The position numbers and the translations under genes are program-made. From assembly GCF_902167705.1 (NCBI RefSeq), contig NZ_CABHMZ010000034.1, forward strand, positions 1-12,763: a stretch of 12,763 nt of DNA, given 5' to 3'. Shown here piece after piece: positions 1 to 6,795 of the stretch (positions within the stretch are counted from its first letter, which is position 1; every line of letters starts with the position of its first letter). The notes beneath the pieces were generated by a model that saw only the letters and a list, made by a program, of their open reading frames with translations, did not search any database and was not told the DNA's origin. The stretch is from Streptococcus constellatus. Its GTDB lineage: Bacteria > Bacillota > Bacilli > Lactobacillales > Streptococcaceae.

Positions 1-15
1 ATGGGAGTAGCTCAT
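1..15 (-). CDS. IS30-family-like transposase, first five codons only
   Basis: Only MSYSH is visible before the window edge. The start is supported by a GAGGA Shine-Dalgarno sequence at 22-26, six nucleotides upstream of the ATG. IS30-family transposases often begin MSYSHLT or MTYTHLT, where a helix-turn-helix for terminal-repeat binding follows. Five residues alone would prove nothing. The call rests on the flanking terminal repeat and on the matching IS end at the other side of the window. Confidence 0.55.
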
Positions 16-83
16 AGTTTTTCCTCGGGTTCTGTTTGTGTGGTTACTTACAGTTTACACCAATGAAACGCTATGAGTTTTTT

Positions 84-109
84 TGTTGAACTATATTTTA
101 CAATTTATC
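84..109 (-). repeat. Left terminal inverted repeat of the IS30-like element
   Basis: Reading the minus strand from 109, the end begins GATAAATTGTAAAATATAG and runs to CAACA. The plus strand at 12677-12702 begins GATAAATTGCAAGAATAAG and also ends CAACA. 20 of 26 positions agree, a usual level for the two ends of one IS30-type element. The exact outer base is uncertain because the first three bases (GAT) could be target sequence. Confidence 0.7.
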
Positions 110-341
110 GGATATAAAAACTCGAACCATTGCGCAATTGAATTTCAAATTGAGGTAACAATGTTAACACAGTCTTTTTAATCTGACTGACCACCTCACC
201 CTTATCATCATAAATCGTAAAGGTTTTAGGAATTTTTAAAAAGCTTCCCTCCACTTGATAATCAATGTTCCCACGGTCATCTTTGATGTCAAACTTTTCA
301 CCGCCAAAGCGAAATTTTTGTTTTACAAGATAGGTCTTCAT
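105..341 (-). pseudogene. LURP-one-related (Tubby C-terminal-like) protein, truncated by IS insertion
   Basis: The reading frame begins MKTYLVKQKFRFGGEKFDIK and shows the alternating beta-strand pattern of LURP-one-related proteins, with GxxFDIKDDRGNxxYQVEGS, then KTFTIYDDKGE, then LPQFEI. The start at 341 is chosen because GAGGAA (347-352) lies five nucleotides upstream; the open frame further upstream is T-box leader. Family members in streptococci are about 160 aa. Only about 76 native residues remain, and the stop codon at 105-107 lies inside the IS terminal repeat. The function of bacterial LURP-one proteins is not established; a lipid- or membrane-associated beta-barrel fold is known for the wider Tubby/scramblase group. 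It is the first gene behind an alanine-type T-box, which suggests that an intact ancestor preceded alaS. The missing half should lie beyond the IS. Confidence 0.75.
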
Positions 342-353
342 GATAGTTCCTCG

Positions 354-420
354 CAAAAAGACAAGTCCACTAGACGAAGGGCGAAAAACCGCGGTACCAC
401 CTTCATTCAATGAACTTGTC
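354..420 (-). terminator. Intrinsic terminator of the T-box leader
   Basis: The outer arms GACAAGTTCA (411-420) and TGGACTTGTC (360-369) pair over ten positions with one G-U. An inner helix GAAGG/CCTTC includes the 5' side of the T-box core. A run of five T (355-359 on the minus strand) follows. The overlap of this helix with the T-box core is what makes antiterminator and terminator mutually exclusive. Confidence 0.9.
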
Positions 421-529
421 ATTCTCATTATGTATGCAATTTTTTCTTTGAGTAGCATGATTTTCATTCTTACATGGCTTGCAGCACCGCCAATTCTCTG
501 AACTAAGAGGTCAAAAATCAATTCTCAAT
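354..529 (-). promoter_or_regulatory. T-box riboswitch leader, probable tRNA-Ala specificity
   Basis: The minus strand contains the T-box core AAGGTGGTACCGCG (390-403), which pairs with the NCCA end of uncharged tRNA. Upstream is a Stem I whose basal helix can form between TTTTGA (511-516) and TCAAAG (446-451). A distal element GGC...GCC lies at 476-491. The triplet GCT at 454-456 sits two bases before the basal helix and is followed by A, the expected place of the specifier codon, giving alanine. The leader ends in a strong intrinsic terminator (354-420) with the downstream ATG only 13 nt further. Known: streptococcal alaS is often T-box controlled and lies next to prsA. Inferred: this is the alaS-type leader, now separated from any synthetase by the IS. 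The T-box itself is certain; the codon assignment is likely. Confidence 0.92.
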
Positions 530-535
530 AGTCCT

Positions 536-564
536 ATTATACTCACTTATGAGCTTTTCGTCAA
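536..564 (-). promoter_or_regulatory. Sigma-A promoter of the T-box transcript
   Basis: TTGACG (-35, 559-564) and TATAAT (-10, 536-541) are separated by exactly 17 bp. The -35 begins one base after the prsA stop codon, so the T-box unit starts immediately at the end of prsA. This is the best-matching promoter in the window. Confidence 0.9.
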
Positions 565-565
565 C

Positions 566-1504
566 TTATTTTGATGAAGATGACGAGCTAGATGTTGATT
601 TACTGTCTGTCTTGACATATTGTGAGAATAGATTTTGGAAAGCTTGATCTTTCACTTTAATATTGGCTGCTTGTAATTCTTTGGCAACAATTTTTTGAAT
701 AAAGGTACGATCATTTTGTTTTTGTGTCAAGATAACATTTTTCAGTTGTTTCTTATAGTCTTTCCAGTTTGCTGATTTTTCAGACTTACTGTTTAATTTC
801 ACAATGTAATAACTTGAAGAATAGGTTGATGATTTGACAGTGATAACATCAGAAATACCGTTTGCTTCAAGAGCAAAAGCCGCCTTTTTAACAGCATCTG
901 GGACATCTGTCGAAGCTGAGTCAAATTTGACTTCGCCACCTTTATCTTTTGTCTTGGTATCTGTAGAATTTTCCTTGGCAATTTGTCCGAAATCAGCACC
1001 TTCAGCTTTTGCTTTCTCCAATACTTCCTTTGCCTTATCTTCACTATCTACCTTGATGATTTGAGCAGTCACTTCTGGTGTGTAAGATTCGTATGCTTTT
1101 TTATAGTTTGCATCTGTCAATTCTTTTTCAGCTGCTTTTTTGACAGCATATTCGACCAATTTATTGGTTCTGATTTGTTCACGGTAAGTATCTTCCGTCA
1201 ATCCTGCTCTTGCCAAGACTTGTTGGAAAGCAGTTCCGTAAGTGCTCTTACTCTTATTGAAAGTTTCATTGACTTCTTTTTCTGTAACATGTTTACCATA
1301 GCTTTTTTCAAAAACTTCTTGAATGGTCATATTGAGAAGTACTTGTTGAGCAGCTGCGTTATTTTTTACTTTGTCATAGAAATCATTGACAGTAATTGTA
1401 TTTCCCTTCATCGTGATAATGTCTTTACCACCAGCTTGTGAGCAGGCTGCTAATGTTACAACTGACAAAAGCGTAATGGCTCCTGCTAGAATTTTTTTCT
1501 TCAT
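566..1504 (-). CDS. prsA: PrsA/PpmA-type foldase lipoprotein (parvulin-like)
   Basis: The 312-aa protein starts with a lipoprotein signal: KKK, a hydrophobic stretch, then the lipobox LAAC with Cys21 as the lipidation site. It would therefore be anchored on the outer face of the membrane, where PrsA proteins assist folding of secreted proteins. A parvulin (PpiC-type rotamase) domain spans about 144-238, with DFGQIAKENSTD and KGGEVKF typical of the family. The two histidines usual in active parvulins are replaced (TAQIIKV for SHILV, SYYIVKL for YHIIKV), so isomerase activity is doubtful. The tail is serine-rich (about 303-311). The start is supported by AAGGAG nearby and by an extended -10 promoter just upstream. 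It sits behind the O-methyltransferase but with its own promoter. No separate terminator is visible before the T-box promoter. Confidence 0.95.
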   Translation of the reverse strand: MKKKILAGAITLLSVVTLAACSQAGGKDIITMKGNTITVNDFYDKVKNNAAAQQVLLNMTIQEVFEKSYGKHVTEKEVNETFNKSKSTYGTAFQQVLARAGLTEDTYREQIRTNKLVEYAVKKAAEKELTDANYKKAYESYTPEVTAQIIKVDSEDKAKEVLEKAKAEGADFGQIAKENSTDTKTKDKGGEVKFDSASTDVPDAVKKAAFALEANGISDVITVKSSTYSSSYYIVKLNSKSEKSANWKDYKKQLKNVILTQKQNDRTFIQKIVAKELQAANIKVKDQAFQNLFSQYVKTDSKSTSSSSSSSK

Positions 1505-1536
1505 TATGAAAACTCCTTTTTTTAATTCACTTTCTT

Positions 1537-1545
1537 ATTGTACCA
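1537..1545 (-). promoter_or_regulatory. Probable prsA promoter (extended -10)
   Basis: On the minus strand TGGTACAAT forms an extended -10 (TGn plus TACAAT at 1537-1542), about 35 nt before the prsA start. No good -35 lies 17 bp upstream (AAGATA), which an extended -10 can tolerate. Confidence 0.55.
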
Positions 1546-1562
1546 TAAAATAGATTTGATAT

Positions 1563-1606
1563 CTTAAATTTTCCTAAAATCTTTGAAAATTCAGGAAAAT
1601 ATTAAG
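1563..1606. repeat. Inverted repeat upstream of prsA
   Basis: CTTAAATTTTCCT (1563-1575) and AGGAAAATATTAAG (1593-1606) are complementary except for one bulged base, separated by 17 bp. It lies between the O-methyltransferase stop and the prsA -10. In the minus direction no T-run follows, so it is not a good terminator for the upstream operon. Either an operator-like dyad or an mRNA stem is possible. Confidence 0.5.
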
Positions 1607-1610
1607 AATC

Positions 1611-2294
1611 TCATTTTTTTCTAATCATCAGAATACCGTCGCCAAGTGGTAGCAAGGTTGAGGTCAATTCAGGCTGATCTAATGTTTGATTAAATAATTG
1701 GTGTAGCCCTCGATAAATCGTTCGTTGACCTCGACGCACTTCACTCATCTCCTTTGTGACATCTCCACCTTGAAAAACATCATCTATGATGACAATTCCC
1801 CCTGAATCAAGACGTTTCAGAGCTTCTGGCAGAAAGACAACGTATTTGGACTTGGCAGAATCCATAAAAATAAAGTCATAGCGATCTTTCAAACTAGGAA
1901 GAATATTCATTGCGTCTCCTTCAAGCAATGTAATTTGCCTGCGCTTATCAAACTTGGCAAAGTTCGCTTTGGCAAGAGCAATCATTTCTGGATTGCGATC
2001 AATCGTTGTGATTTGTGCGTGCGGTGCATGTTCTGCCATTAAAAGAGCTGAAAAACCAATGGCTGTCCCAATTTCCAAAATCTTTTCAGGCTGTAAAGTT
2101 TCTAACAGAAAACGAAAATAGGCAACTGTTTCGTGAGGAATAATGGGAATATTTTCTGCATGAGCAAAAGTTTCGAGCTCTTTTAAGGAGCCCGAAACTT
2201 GCTTTTGCCGTGACCGCATAAAATCAACAATTTCTTCTTTGACAACGGGACGACGCATATTGTGATTAGCATTTTTACTATAGGACTTGACCAT
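1611..2294 (-). CDS. SAM-dependent O-methyltransferase, YrrM/TrmR-like
   Basis: The 227-aa protein is a class I methyltransferase of the O-methyltransferase 3 family. The SAM-binding loop is ILEIGTAIGFSALLMA (about 92-107), followed by an acidic TTIDRNPE strand end, LLEGDA, the metal-site segment FIFMDSAKSKY and the IIDDVF motif, all typical of cation-dependent family members. Known: B. subtilis YrrM (TrmR) methylates 5-hydroxyuridine at tRNA position 34, and streptococcal proteins at this locus are usually annotated only as O-methyltransferase. The tRNA role is inferred from family resemblance. The start lies one nucleotide after the pepF stop, so translation is probably coupled to pepF. Only a weak AGGA is visible as ribosome site, inside the pepF end. 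It is the last gene of the coiA-pepF unit. Confidence 0.9.
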   Translation of the reverse strand: MVKSYSKNANHNMRRPVVKEEIVDFMRSRQKQVSGSLKELETFAHAENIPIIPHETVAYFRFLLETLQPEKILEIGTAIGFSALLMAEHAPHAQITTIDRNPEMIALAKANFAKFDKRRQITLLEGDAMNILPSLKDRYDFIFMDSAKSKYVVFLPEALKRLDSGGIVIIDDVFQGGDVTKEMSEVRRGQRTIYRGLHQLFNQTLDQPELTSTLLPLGDGILMIRKK

Positions 2295-2295
2295 T

Positions 2296-4098
2296 TTATG
2301 CTAATCCTAACTTTTCTACAAGTGCTTCAAATTCGTCAAGGCGACGCTCAAAGACTGCAAAGGCAGCATTAAGATAGTCTTCTTTTTCCATATCTACACC
2401 AGCTTTTTTAATGACATTCAGCGGATAATCAGAATTTCCCGCTTTCAAGTAATTGAGATACTTCTCTTTATCTTCTTGCGTTCCGTTGACAATCTTATCT
2501 GCTAAGGCAGAAGCAGCTGAGAAACCAGTCGAATATTGGAATACATAATAATCATAGTAGAAATGTGGAATCCGTGCCCATTCGTATTGAATTTGTGGAT
2601 TGTCCTCTTTCGTCAAACCATAATATTTTTCATTTAAATCTGCATACAAATCATTCAAAAATTCACTCGTCAAGACTTGACCTTCTTGGTCAGCTTTGTG
2701 AATGGCATGTTCAAACTCAGCAAATTGAGTTTGGCGGAAAACAGTCCCACGGAAACCATCTAAGAAATGATTCAAAATCGCAAAGCGGGTTTGATCGTCA
2801 TCTACTTCTTCCAATAATTTCTCCGTTAGGATATTTTCATTGGTCGTAGAAGCAATCTCAGCTAAGAAAATAGAATAATCACCGTAAACATAAGGCTGTG
2901 TTTCACGAGTATAGCTAGAATGCATGCTGTGACCCGTTTCATGAACCAGCGTGAAAAGATTGTCCAAGGTATCCTGCCAGTTGAGCAACATAAAAGCATT
3001 GGTATCGTAAGAGCCGCCAGAATAAGCTCCTGAGCGTTTGCCTTGATTCTCATGAACATCAATCCAGCGCTCTGAAAAAGCTTTTTTCACTCGATTAAGA
3101 TAATCATCTCCGAGAATCGCTAAAACTTCTTCTGCTTTCGTCAAAGCTGCTTCGTAGGTAAATTTGTAATCTGCTTCTGACAATGGTGTATAGAGGTCAT
3201 ACATTTTCAAATCAGAAAGACCCAAAATCTTTGCACGTAGCGCAATATAGCGATGTAAGAGTGGCAAATGTTTGTTGACTGCAGACACTAAGCTATCATA
3301 AACATTTTCTGGAATAAAGTTAGCAGACAAGGCTGCTTCACGCGCAGAAGAAAACTTACGAACTTTGGCATTGTAATTATGCACCTTGACATTTGTTTGG
3401 AGTGTCTTAGCGTAAGTGTGTTGGTATTGCTCATAGACGCTGTAAAGCGCTTCATAAGCTTCCTTGCGGACTGTACGATTTTTCGACTCCACCAAACTAA
3501 TGTAATTTCCGTGCGTCAATTGCACTTCATTTCCTTCTTCGTCGTGTACGATTGGAAAAACAATATCGGCATTATCCAAGATTCCAAAAGTATCGCCTGC
3601 AGCACTAAAAATTTCACCAGCTCCTGCCAACAATTCTTCTTCACGCTGAGAAAGAATATGAGGTTTCTTTTGCAGTAGCTTATCAAAGAAGTGCTGATAG
3701 ATTTGCAGTTCAGGCTTTTCAGCTAAGAAAGTTTGATATTGCTCGTCTGTGATTGCCATAAATTCTGGCTCATAAAAAGCAAAAGCCTGTCCGAACTCGC
3801 TATAAATGGCCATTCCTTTGGCTTGGTATTCTTGATATTTTGCCACGCGCGTGTCTTGGTCATTTTTCATGTGAGCATAGGAATAGAGCTTTTCGATACG
3901 ACGCATTAAGTCCAATTGGATTTCTGTTGTTTTTAAAAGGCTATCAGCCAAATCCAAGAGATGACCTGCTAAACTGCTAGCTTCTTTTAATTCTTTTGAA
4001 ACTTGCGCCAATTCTGTTTCAAAAGCTTCATCTGTTGGGAAAATCGTTGTTAGGTCCCAAGTGTATTTTTCTTCAATTTCATTTCTTTGTTTTGCCAT
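2296..4098 (-). CDS. pepF: Oligoendopeptidase F (M3 family zinc metallopeptidase)
   Basis: The 600-aa length is that of PepF/PepB oligoendopeptidases. The zinc motif HETGH is at residues 386-390, with Glu387 as catalytic base and Glu414 (in FLAEIAST) as third zinc ligand. The C-terminal half carries the conserved [15 protein letters not shown] segment near 511-525 that lines the substrate channel. The protein has no signal peptide and acts in the cytoplasm on oligopeptides. The start has a strong GGAGGA ribosome site six nucleotides upstream. It overlaps the 3' end of coiA by 49 bp in another frame, so both are on one transcript and competence induction of coiA should also raise pepF mRNA. 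The same order coiA-pepF-O-methyltransferase-prsA is found in S. pneumoniae. All catalytic residues are present. Confidence 0.97.
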   Translation of the reverse strand: MAKQRNEIEEKYTWDLTTIFPTDEAFETELAQVSKELKEASSLAGHLLDLADSLLKTTEIQLDLMRRIEKLYSYAHMKNDQDTRVAKYQEYQAKGMAIYSEFGQAFAFYEPEFMAITDEQYQTFLAEKPELQIYQHFFDKLLQKKPHILSQREEELLAGAGEIFSAAGDTFGILDNADIVFPIVHDEEGNEVQLTHGNYISLVESKNRTVRKEAYEALYSVYEQYQHTYAKTLQTNVKVHNYNAKVRKFSSAREAALSANFIPENVYDSLVSAVNKHLPLLHRYIALRAKILGLSDLKMYDLYTPLSEADYKFTYEAALTKAEEVLAILGDDYLNRVKKAFSERWIDVHENQGKRSGAYSGGSYDTNAFMLLNWQDTLDNLFTLVHETGHSMHSSYTRETQPYVYGDYSIFLAEIASTTNENILTEKLLEEVDDDQTRFAILNHFLDGFRGTVFRQTQFAEFEHAIHKADQEGQVLTSEFLNDLYADLNEKYYGLTKEDNPQIQYEWARIPHFYYDYYVFQYSTGFSAASALADKIVNGTQEDKEKYLNYLKAGNSDYPLNVIKKAGVDMEKEDYLNAAFAVFERRLDEFEALVEKLGLA

Positions 4099-5081
4099 AA
4101 AATTTCCTCCGTCCTTCCTATTTTATCATAAATATTACCAAAAATCTTTGCATAAAAGGCTGGAGGATAGAGAATTTGGAGATTTTTATTCTTTTCCTTT
4201 TTATAATAAGCTGAAAATTGCTGGTAATAAGGCGTGAGATCCTGAAAAATCTGACAGAAAGAGCTGGCACAAACAGGCTGAACCTGCGGATAAAAGTCAT
4301 TAGCTGTTTTGGTTAATAAATTATCACCCGCTTGATACAATTCTGCCTGCCATTTCATCCATTTGGGCTGCTGATAATAGAGCTGCTGGCGCACATAACG
4401 GCAAATATTTTTATCTTCTTTTGCCAGAAAACTCATCATCTCCTGCTTGCAGAATGGCTGACGAAAGATGTCTAACAGGTTTCCCTTACCAAAAGCAAAA
4501 TTTTTTTCCTTGTACTGAACCTTGCCATGCAAATCTTCATGAATCAAGTACTTAAGTCTCAAAAGCTGTTGCTGCGCATCTAACTCCCACAGATGAAAGC
4601 CCATATTTTGACTGAAATAGAGAAAATCCTTTTGTAAATTGGTCAAGGAATCTTTCAGCCAAAGTTTCTTTCCCAAGAGCCAAAGAACGCGATAGCCATG
4701 CTGACGATAACTGTCTGTGCGCTCCTTTAAACGCTTTTGACTAAGCGAGCTACATTGAACTTCAAGTGCAATCTGTTTCTCAACTAACAGATCTGCGATT
4801 TGCTGCAATTCTGGTAAATAAGCTTCCACTTGAATCGCATGATTGGATTTTCTAGCCCAAGTAAACAAAGCAGCTTTCAAATTTAAGTGTTCTGCGCTTT
4901 CATTTTCCGTATAAAAATGACATTCTTTTAAAGAAATATGGGCAAAATGCGGTCGCATCACCTTGCCCTTCTTAAATCGCACCGCTTCCTTACAAGCTGG
5001 GCAGAGAAATCTATCCAGCGGATTTACCCTATCTTCCACAGCGTTTAGTAGTTTCCCATCTTCCTGACAAGCTATTAGCAT
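4050..5081 (-). CDS. coiA: Competence protein CoiA
   Basis: The 343-aa protein begins [17 protein letters not shown], typical of CoiA. The N-terminal zinc-ribbon-like part has CPAC (27-30), with RPHFAH and ECHF (45-55) as the possible second pair of ligands. A nuclease-like core follows, with Asp97 and the ALEVQ segment (Glu107, Gln109) matching a PD-(D/E)xK arrangement. Known: CoiA is a late competence protein required for transformation, acting on internalised single-stranded DNA together with RecA and DprA, and is transcribed by the ComX sigma factor. Consistent with this, a perfect TACGAATA box lies 26 nt upstream of the ATG and AAGGGG precedes the start. The 3' end overlaps pepF. Full length, with no sign of decay. 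Confidence 0.95.
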   Translation of the reverse strand: MLIACQEDGKLLNAVEDRVNPLDRFLCPACKEAVRFKKGKVMRPHFAHISLKECHFYTENESAEHLNLKAALFTWARKSNHAIQVEAYLPELQQIADLLVEKQIALEVQCSSLSQKRLKERTDSYRQHGYRVLWLLGKKLWLKDSLTNLQKDFLYFSQNMGFHLWELDAQQQLLRLKYLIHEDLHGKVQYKEKNFAFGKGNLLDIFRQPFCKQEMMSFLAKEDKNICRYVRQQLYYQQPKWMKWQAELYQAGDNLLTKTANDFYPQVQPVCASSFCQIFQDLTPYYQQFSAYYKKEKNKNLQILYPPAFYAKIFGNIYDKIGRTEEILWQNKEMKLKKNTLGT

Positions 5082-5107
5082 AGATTATTTTCCCCTTTTA
5101 CTTAAAT

Positions 5108-5115
5108 TATTCGTA
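5108..5115 (-). promoter_or_regulatory. ComX (SigX) cin-box promoter of coiA
   Basis: On the minus strand the sequence is TACGAATA, the exact cin-box consensus, preceded by seven T. It starts 26 nt before the coiA ATG, a normal distance for late competence promoters. It directly abuts the T-run of the upstream terminator (5116-5163). Confidence 0.93.
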
Positions 5116-5163
5116 AAAAAAGAGCGAGACAGAACTCATCTTAAAAATTTTAAGTTCTGTCTC
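5116..5163 (-). terminator. Intrinsic terminator insulating coiA from the cel operon
   Basis: On the minus strand GAGACAGAACT (5153-5163) and AGTTCTGTCTC (5126-5136) form a perfect 11-bp stem, followed by GCTC and seven T. Hairpins of the type GGGACAGAACT...AGTTCTGTCCC are frequent between streptococcal genes, so this is probably one of a dispersed family. It would stop readthrough from the celD side just before the cin box. Confidence 0.85.
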
Positions 5164-5169
5164 ACCCCG

Positions 5170-5350
5170 CAAGGTTGCTCAATAGTCTGGGAGACTGTTG
5201 AACTGGTAGATAAAGAAAGCAAAGTTTTTGTCAAAAGTGCTTTTCTGAGCTTGAAAAATGAATAACTTTGAAGCTTGCTTCGCAAGCTCTATCCATCACC
5301 TCAAAGCAGTGCTTTGAGCAATCAGCTACTGCGGTCTTGGTTTATTGCAC
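5170..5350. repeat. Hairpin-rich intergenic region with a BOX-like dispersed repeat
   Basis: This gene-free stretch contains successive hairpins. TCAATAGTCT/AGACTGTTGA (5179-5201) has a GGG loop, and AGCTTGC/GCAAGCT (5272-5288) has a 3-nt loop. CTCAAAGC/GCTTTGAG (5300-5318) also has a 3-nt loop. The segment around 5290-5321 (ATCC-ATCACCTCAAAGCAGTGCT and onward to GAGCAA) resembles from memory the boxB/boxC part of pneumococcal BOX elements. The preceding CCCCGCAAGGTTG segment also recurs in streptococcal intergenic regions. No protein-coding frame of any promise is present. Confidence 0.6.
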
Positions 5351-5358
5351 TATATAAA

Positions 5359-5389
5359 TTGAAGCTGGAAACTTTCGTTCCAGCTTCAA
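5359..5389. terminator. Bidirectional-looking terminator after celD
   Basis: TTGAAGCTGGAA (5359-5370) and TTCCAGCTTCAA (5378-5389) form a perfect 12-bp stem with a 7-nt loop. Towards the minus direction TTTATATAG follows, a moderate tail that would end the celB-celD transcript 24-54 nt after the celD stop. Towards the plus direction a run of six T follows, but no plus-strand gene leads into it. Confidence 0.75.
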
Positions 5390-5412
5390 ATTTTTTATAA
5401 GGGGAAACTAAA

Positions 5413-6756
5413 TTATTGAATCGCTTCAGCGCCGTCCATTTCTTCTTTGTACAACTTCGTATCATACATCTTAATAAATGGGAACCAAATCACAAAGGCA
5501 GCCAGAGCACAGACAAGTGCAACTACGAAAGCACCAATATTACCACCTGAACCAACATAAGCTCCAAGACCAATAGGTGTTGGCCATGGTGTTTGGGCAA
5601 TCGCTTTACCAGCTAGTCCAAGCTGGACAGACCAGTAACCAATAGAAGCAGAGACGATTGGAGCCAAGATAAACGGAATGGTCAACATTGGATTATACAC
5701 AATTGGTAAACCAAAGATAAGGGGTTCGTTGATGTTGAAAATAGCTGGACCCATAGCTGCTTTTCCAAGCATACGTAATTGATCTGACTTCGCACGGAAA
5801 GCAATATAGAAGCAAAGCAATAAGGTCGCACCAGAACCACCGATTGTTACATAAGAGTTGGTAAATTCACCTGCATAAGCAATGAATTTGCCGTCAACGT
5901 TTTGTGCCATATTAGCAAGCAAGATTGGATTAACCAGTCCCATAACGATATTCGCACCGTGAATACCAACAATCCAAAGAGCATGAACCAATAAGTAAAT
6001 CACAACGATACCTAGCCATGTATTAGTGATATGGCTAACAAAGGCAAACGGAATGGCAATAACTTTATAAATATCTGTGCCAAATAGGATAAAGATACCG
6101 TTAATGAAGAGTACTGCAAATGCAATGACAAATCCTGGAATGAGGGCTGTAAATGAACGAGCAACTCCTTCTGGAACAGCTTCAGGCATCTTGATGACCC
6201 AATTCTTCTTCACACAAAGGCGATATAGTTGCACAGCGAGAATGGACATCAGAATCGCAGTAAACATACCTGATGTCGATAGACGTGTCAAACTATCACC
6301 GCCAACAGTCCAACCACCAATTGTTGTTTTTCCTGTAACGGCTGAAATCACTCCTTTTGAATAAGTTAATTCAGGAATAGTCAAAAAGTAAGCAAATACC
6401 GCTAACAGACCACCATTGAGTGGATTGAGGTTGAGTCCTTCTTCTTCGACATAAATTTTTGTGTATTCATACCCAATAACAATAGCAAAGTAGAGAGACA
6501 AAATCCCCATTGTACATTTATAAGCTAACAAGTAGAGAGCTTGAATCTTATCAAATGAATTTGCCCACAAATCAACAATAAACTGAAGATTAAAGGCTTG
6601 CGGTATAACACTAAGAACCAAGAAAGCAGACCCTACGATTGTAAAGGGAATGCTGGCCATCCCGGCAGCAACAATAGCACGAACAGGACGCCAAGTAGAG
6701 ACTTTCCCCATTGGTCCCATGAGGTACTTTTCTAGAAATTCAAACAATTTATTCAT
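5413..6756 (-). CDS. celD: PTS cellobiose/beta-glucoside-type transporter subunit EIIC
   Basis: The 447-aa polytopic membrane protein belongs to the lactose/N,N'-diacetylchitobiose/cellobiose EIIC family (Chb/Cel/Lic type). The N-terminus MNKLFEFLEKYLMGPMGKVS and the conserved INEPLIFGLPIVYNP loop near residue 336, which carries the substrate-binding region, are typical. About ten hydrophobic segments are visible. It forms the sugar channel; phosphate comes from CelB, which is charged by CelC. AGGAGG seven nucleotides upstream supports the start. It is the last gene of the celB-celR-celC-168aa-celD unit and is followed by a hairpin at 5359-5389. The order matches S. mutans cel. The exact substrate (cellobiose or other beta-1,4/1,3 glucosides) cannot be read from sequence, but pairing with a GH1 6-phospho-beta-glucosidase makes cellobiose-like sugars likely. 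Confidence 0.95.
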   Translation of the reverse strand: MNKLFEFLEKYLMGPMGKVSTWRPVRAIVAAGMASIPFTIVGSAFLVLSVIPQAFNLQFIVDLWANSFDKIQALYLLAYKCTMGILSLYFAIVIGYEYTKIYVEEEGLNLNPLNGGLLAVFAYFLTIPELTYSKGVISAVTGKTTIGGWTVGGDSLTRLSTSGMFTAILMSILAVQLYRLCVKKNWVIKMPEAVPEGVARSFTALIPGFVIAFAVLFINGIFILFGTDIYKVIAIPFAFVSHITNTWLGIVVIYLLVHALWIVGIHGANIVMGLVNPILLANMAQNVDGKFIAYAGEFTNSYVTIGGSGATLLLCFYIAFRAKSDQLRMLGKAAMGPAIFNINEPLIFGLPIVYNPMLTIPFILAPIVSASIGYWSVQLGLAGKAIAQTPWPTPIGLGAYVGSGGNIGAFVVALVCALAAFVIWFPFIKMYDTKLYKEEMDGAEAIQ

Positions 6757-6795
6757 AATATATCCTCCTATGATGTTTGAAATATAATTTATAAA

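Larger units (their letters stand above)
1..109 (-). mobile_element. Left end of an IS30-family-like insertion sequence (rest lies beyond the window)
   Basis: Seen: a terminal-repeat-like sequence at 84-109 is followed, reading the minus strand, by about 70 nt of leader, a GAGGA ribosome site at 22-26 and an ATG at 15 that opens with MSYSH. Family knowledge: IS30-type transposases commonly start this way and sit 50-100 nt inside the left repeat. The 26-nt end matches 20 of 26 positions with the IS end at 12677-12702, which carries a recognisable IS30-type transposase C-terminus. Inference: this is the transposase-start (left) end of the same or a closely related element. It inserted into the LURP-one-like gene at about position 109. 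Confidence 0.75.

Noticed and set aside
342..521. N-terminal extension of the LURP-one frame to 138 aa
   Set aside because: The extension translates the T-box leader and terminator; the real start is the ATG at 341 behind GAGGAA.
983..1441. 152-codon plus-strand open frame opposite prsA
   Set aside because: Phe/Cys/Ile-rich shadow of the Lys-rich prsA coding strand, with no promoter or ribosome site.
1563..1606. The dyad as a terminator for the coiA-pepF operon, or as a CiaR site
   Set aside because: No T-run follows on the minus strand, and only single TTTAAG half-sites occur, not the direct repeat with 5-bp spacing.
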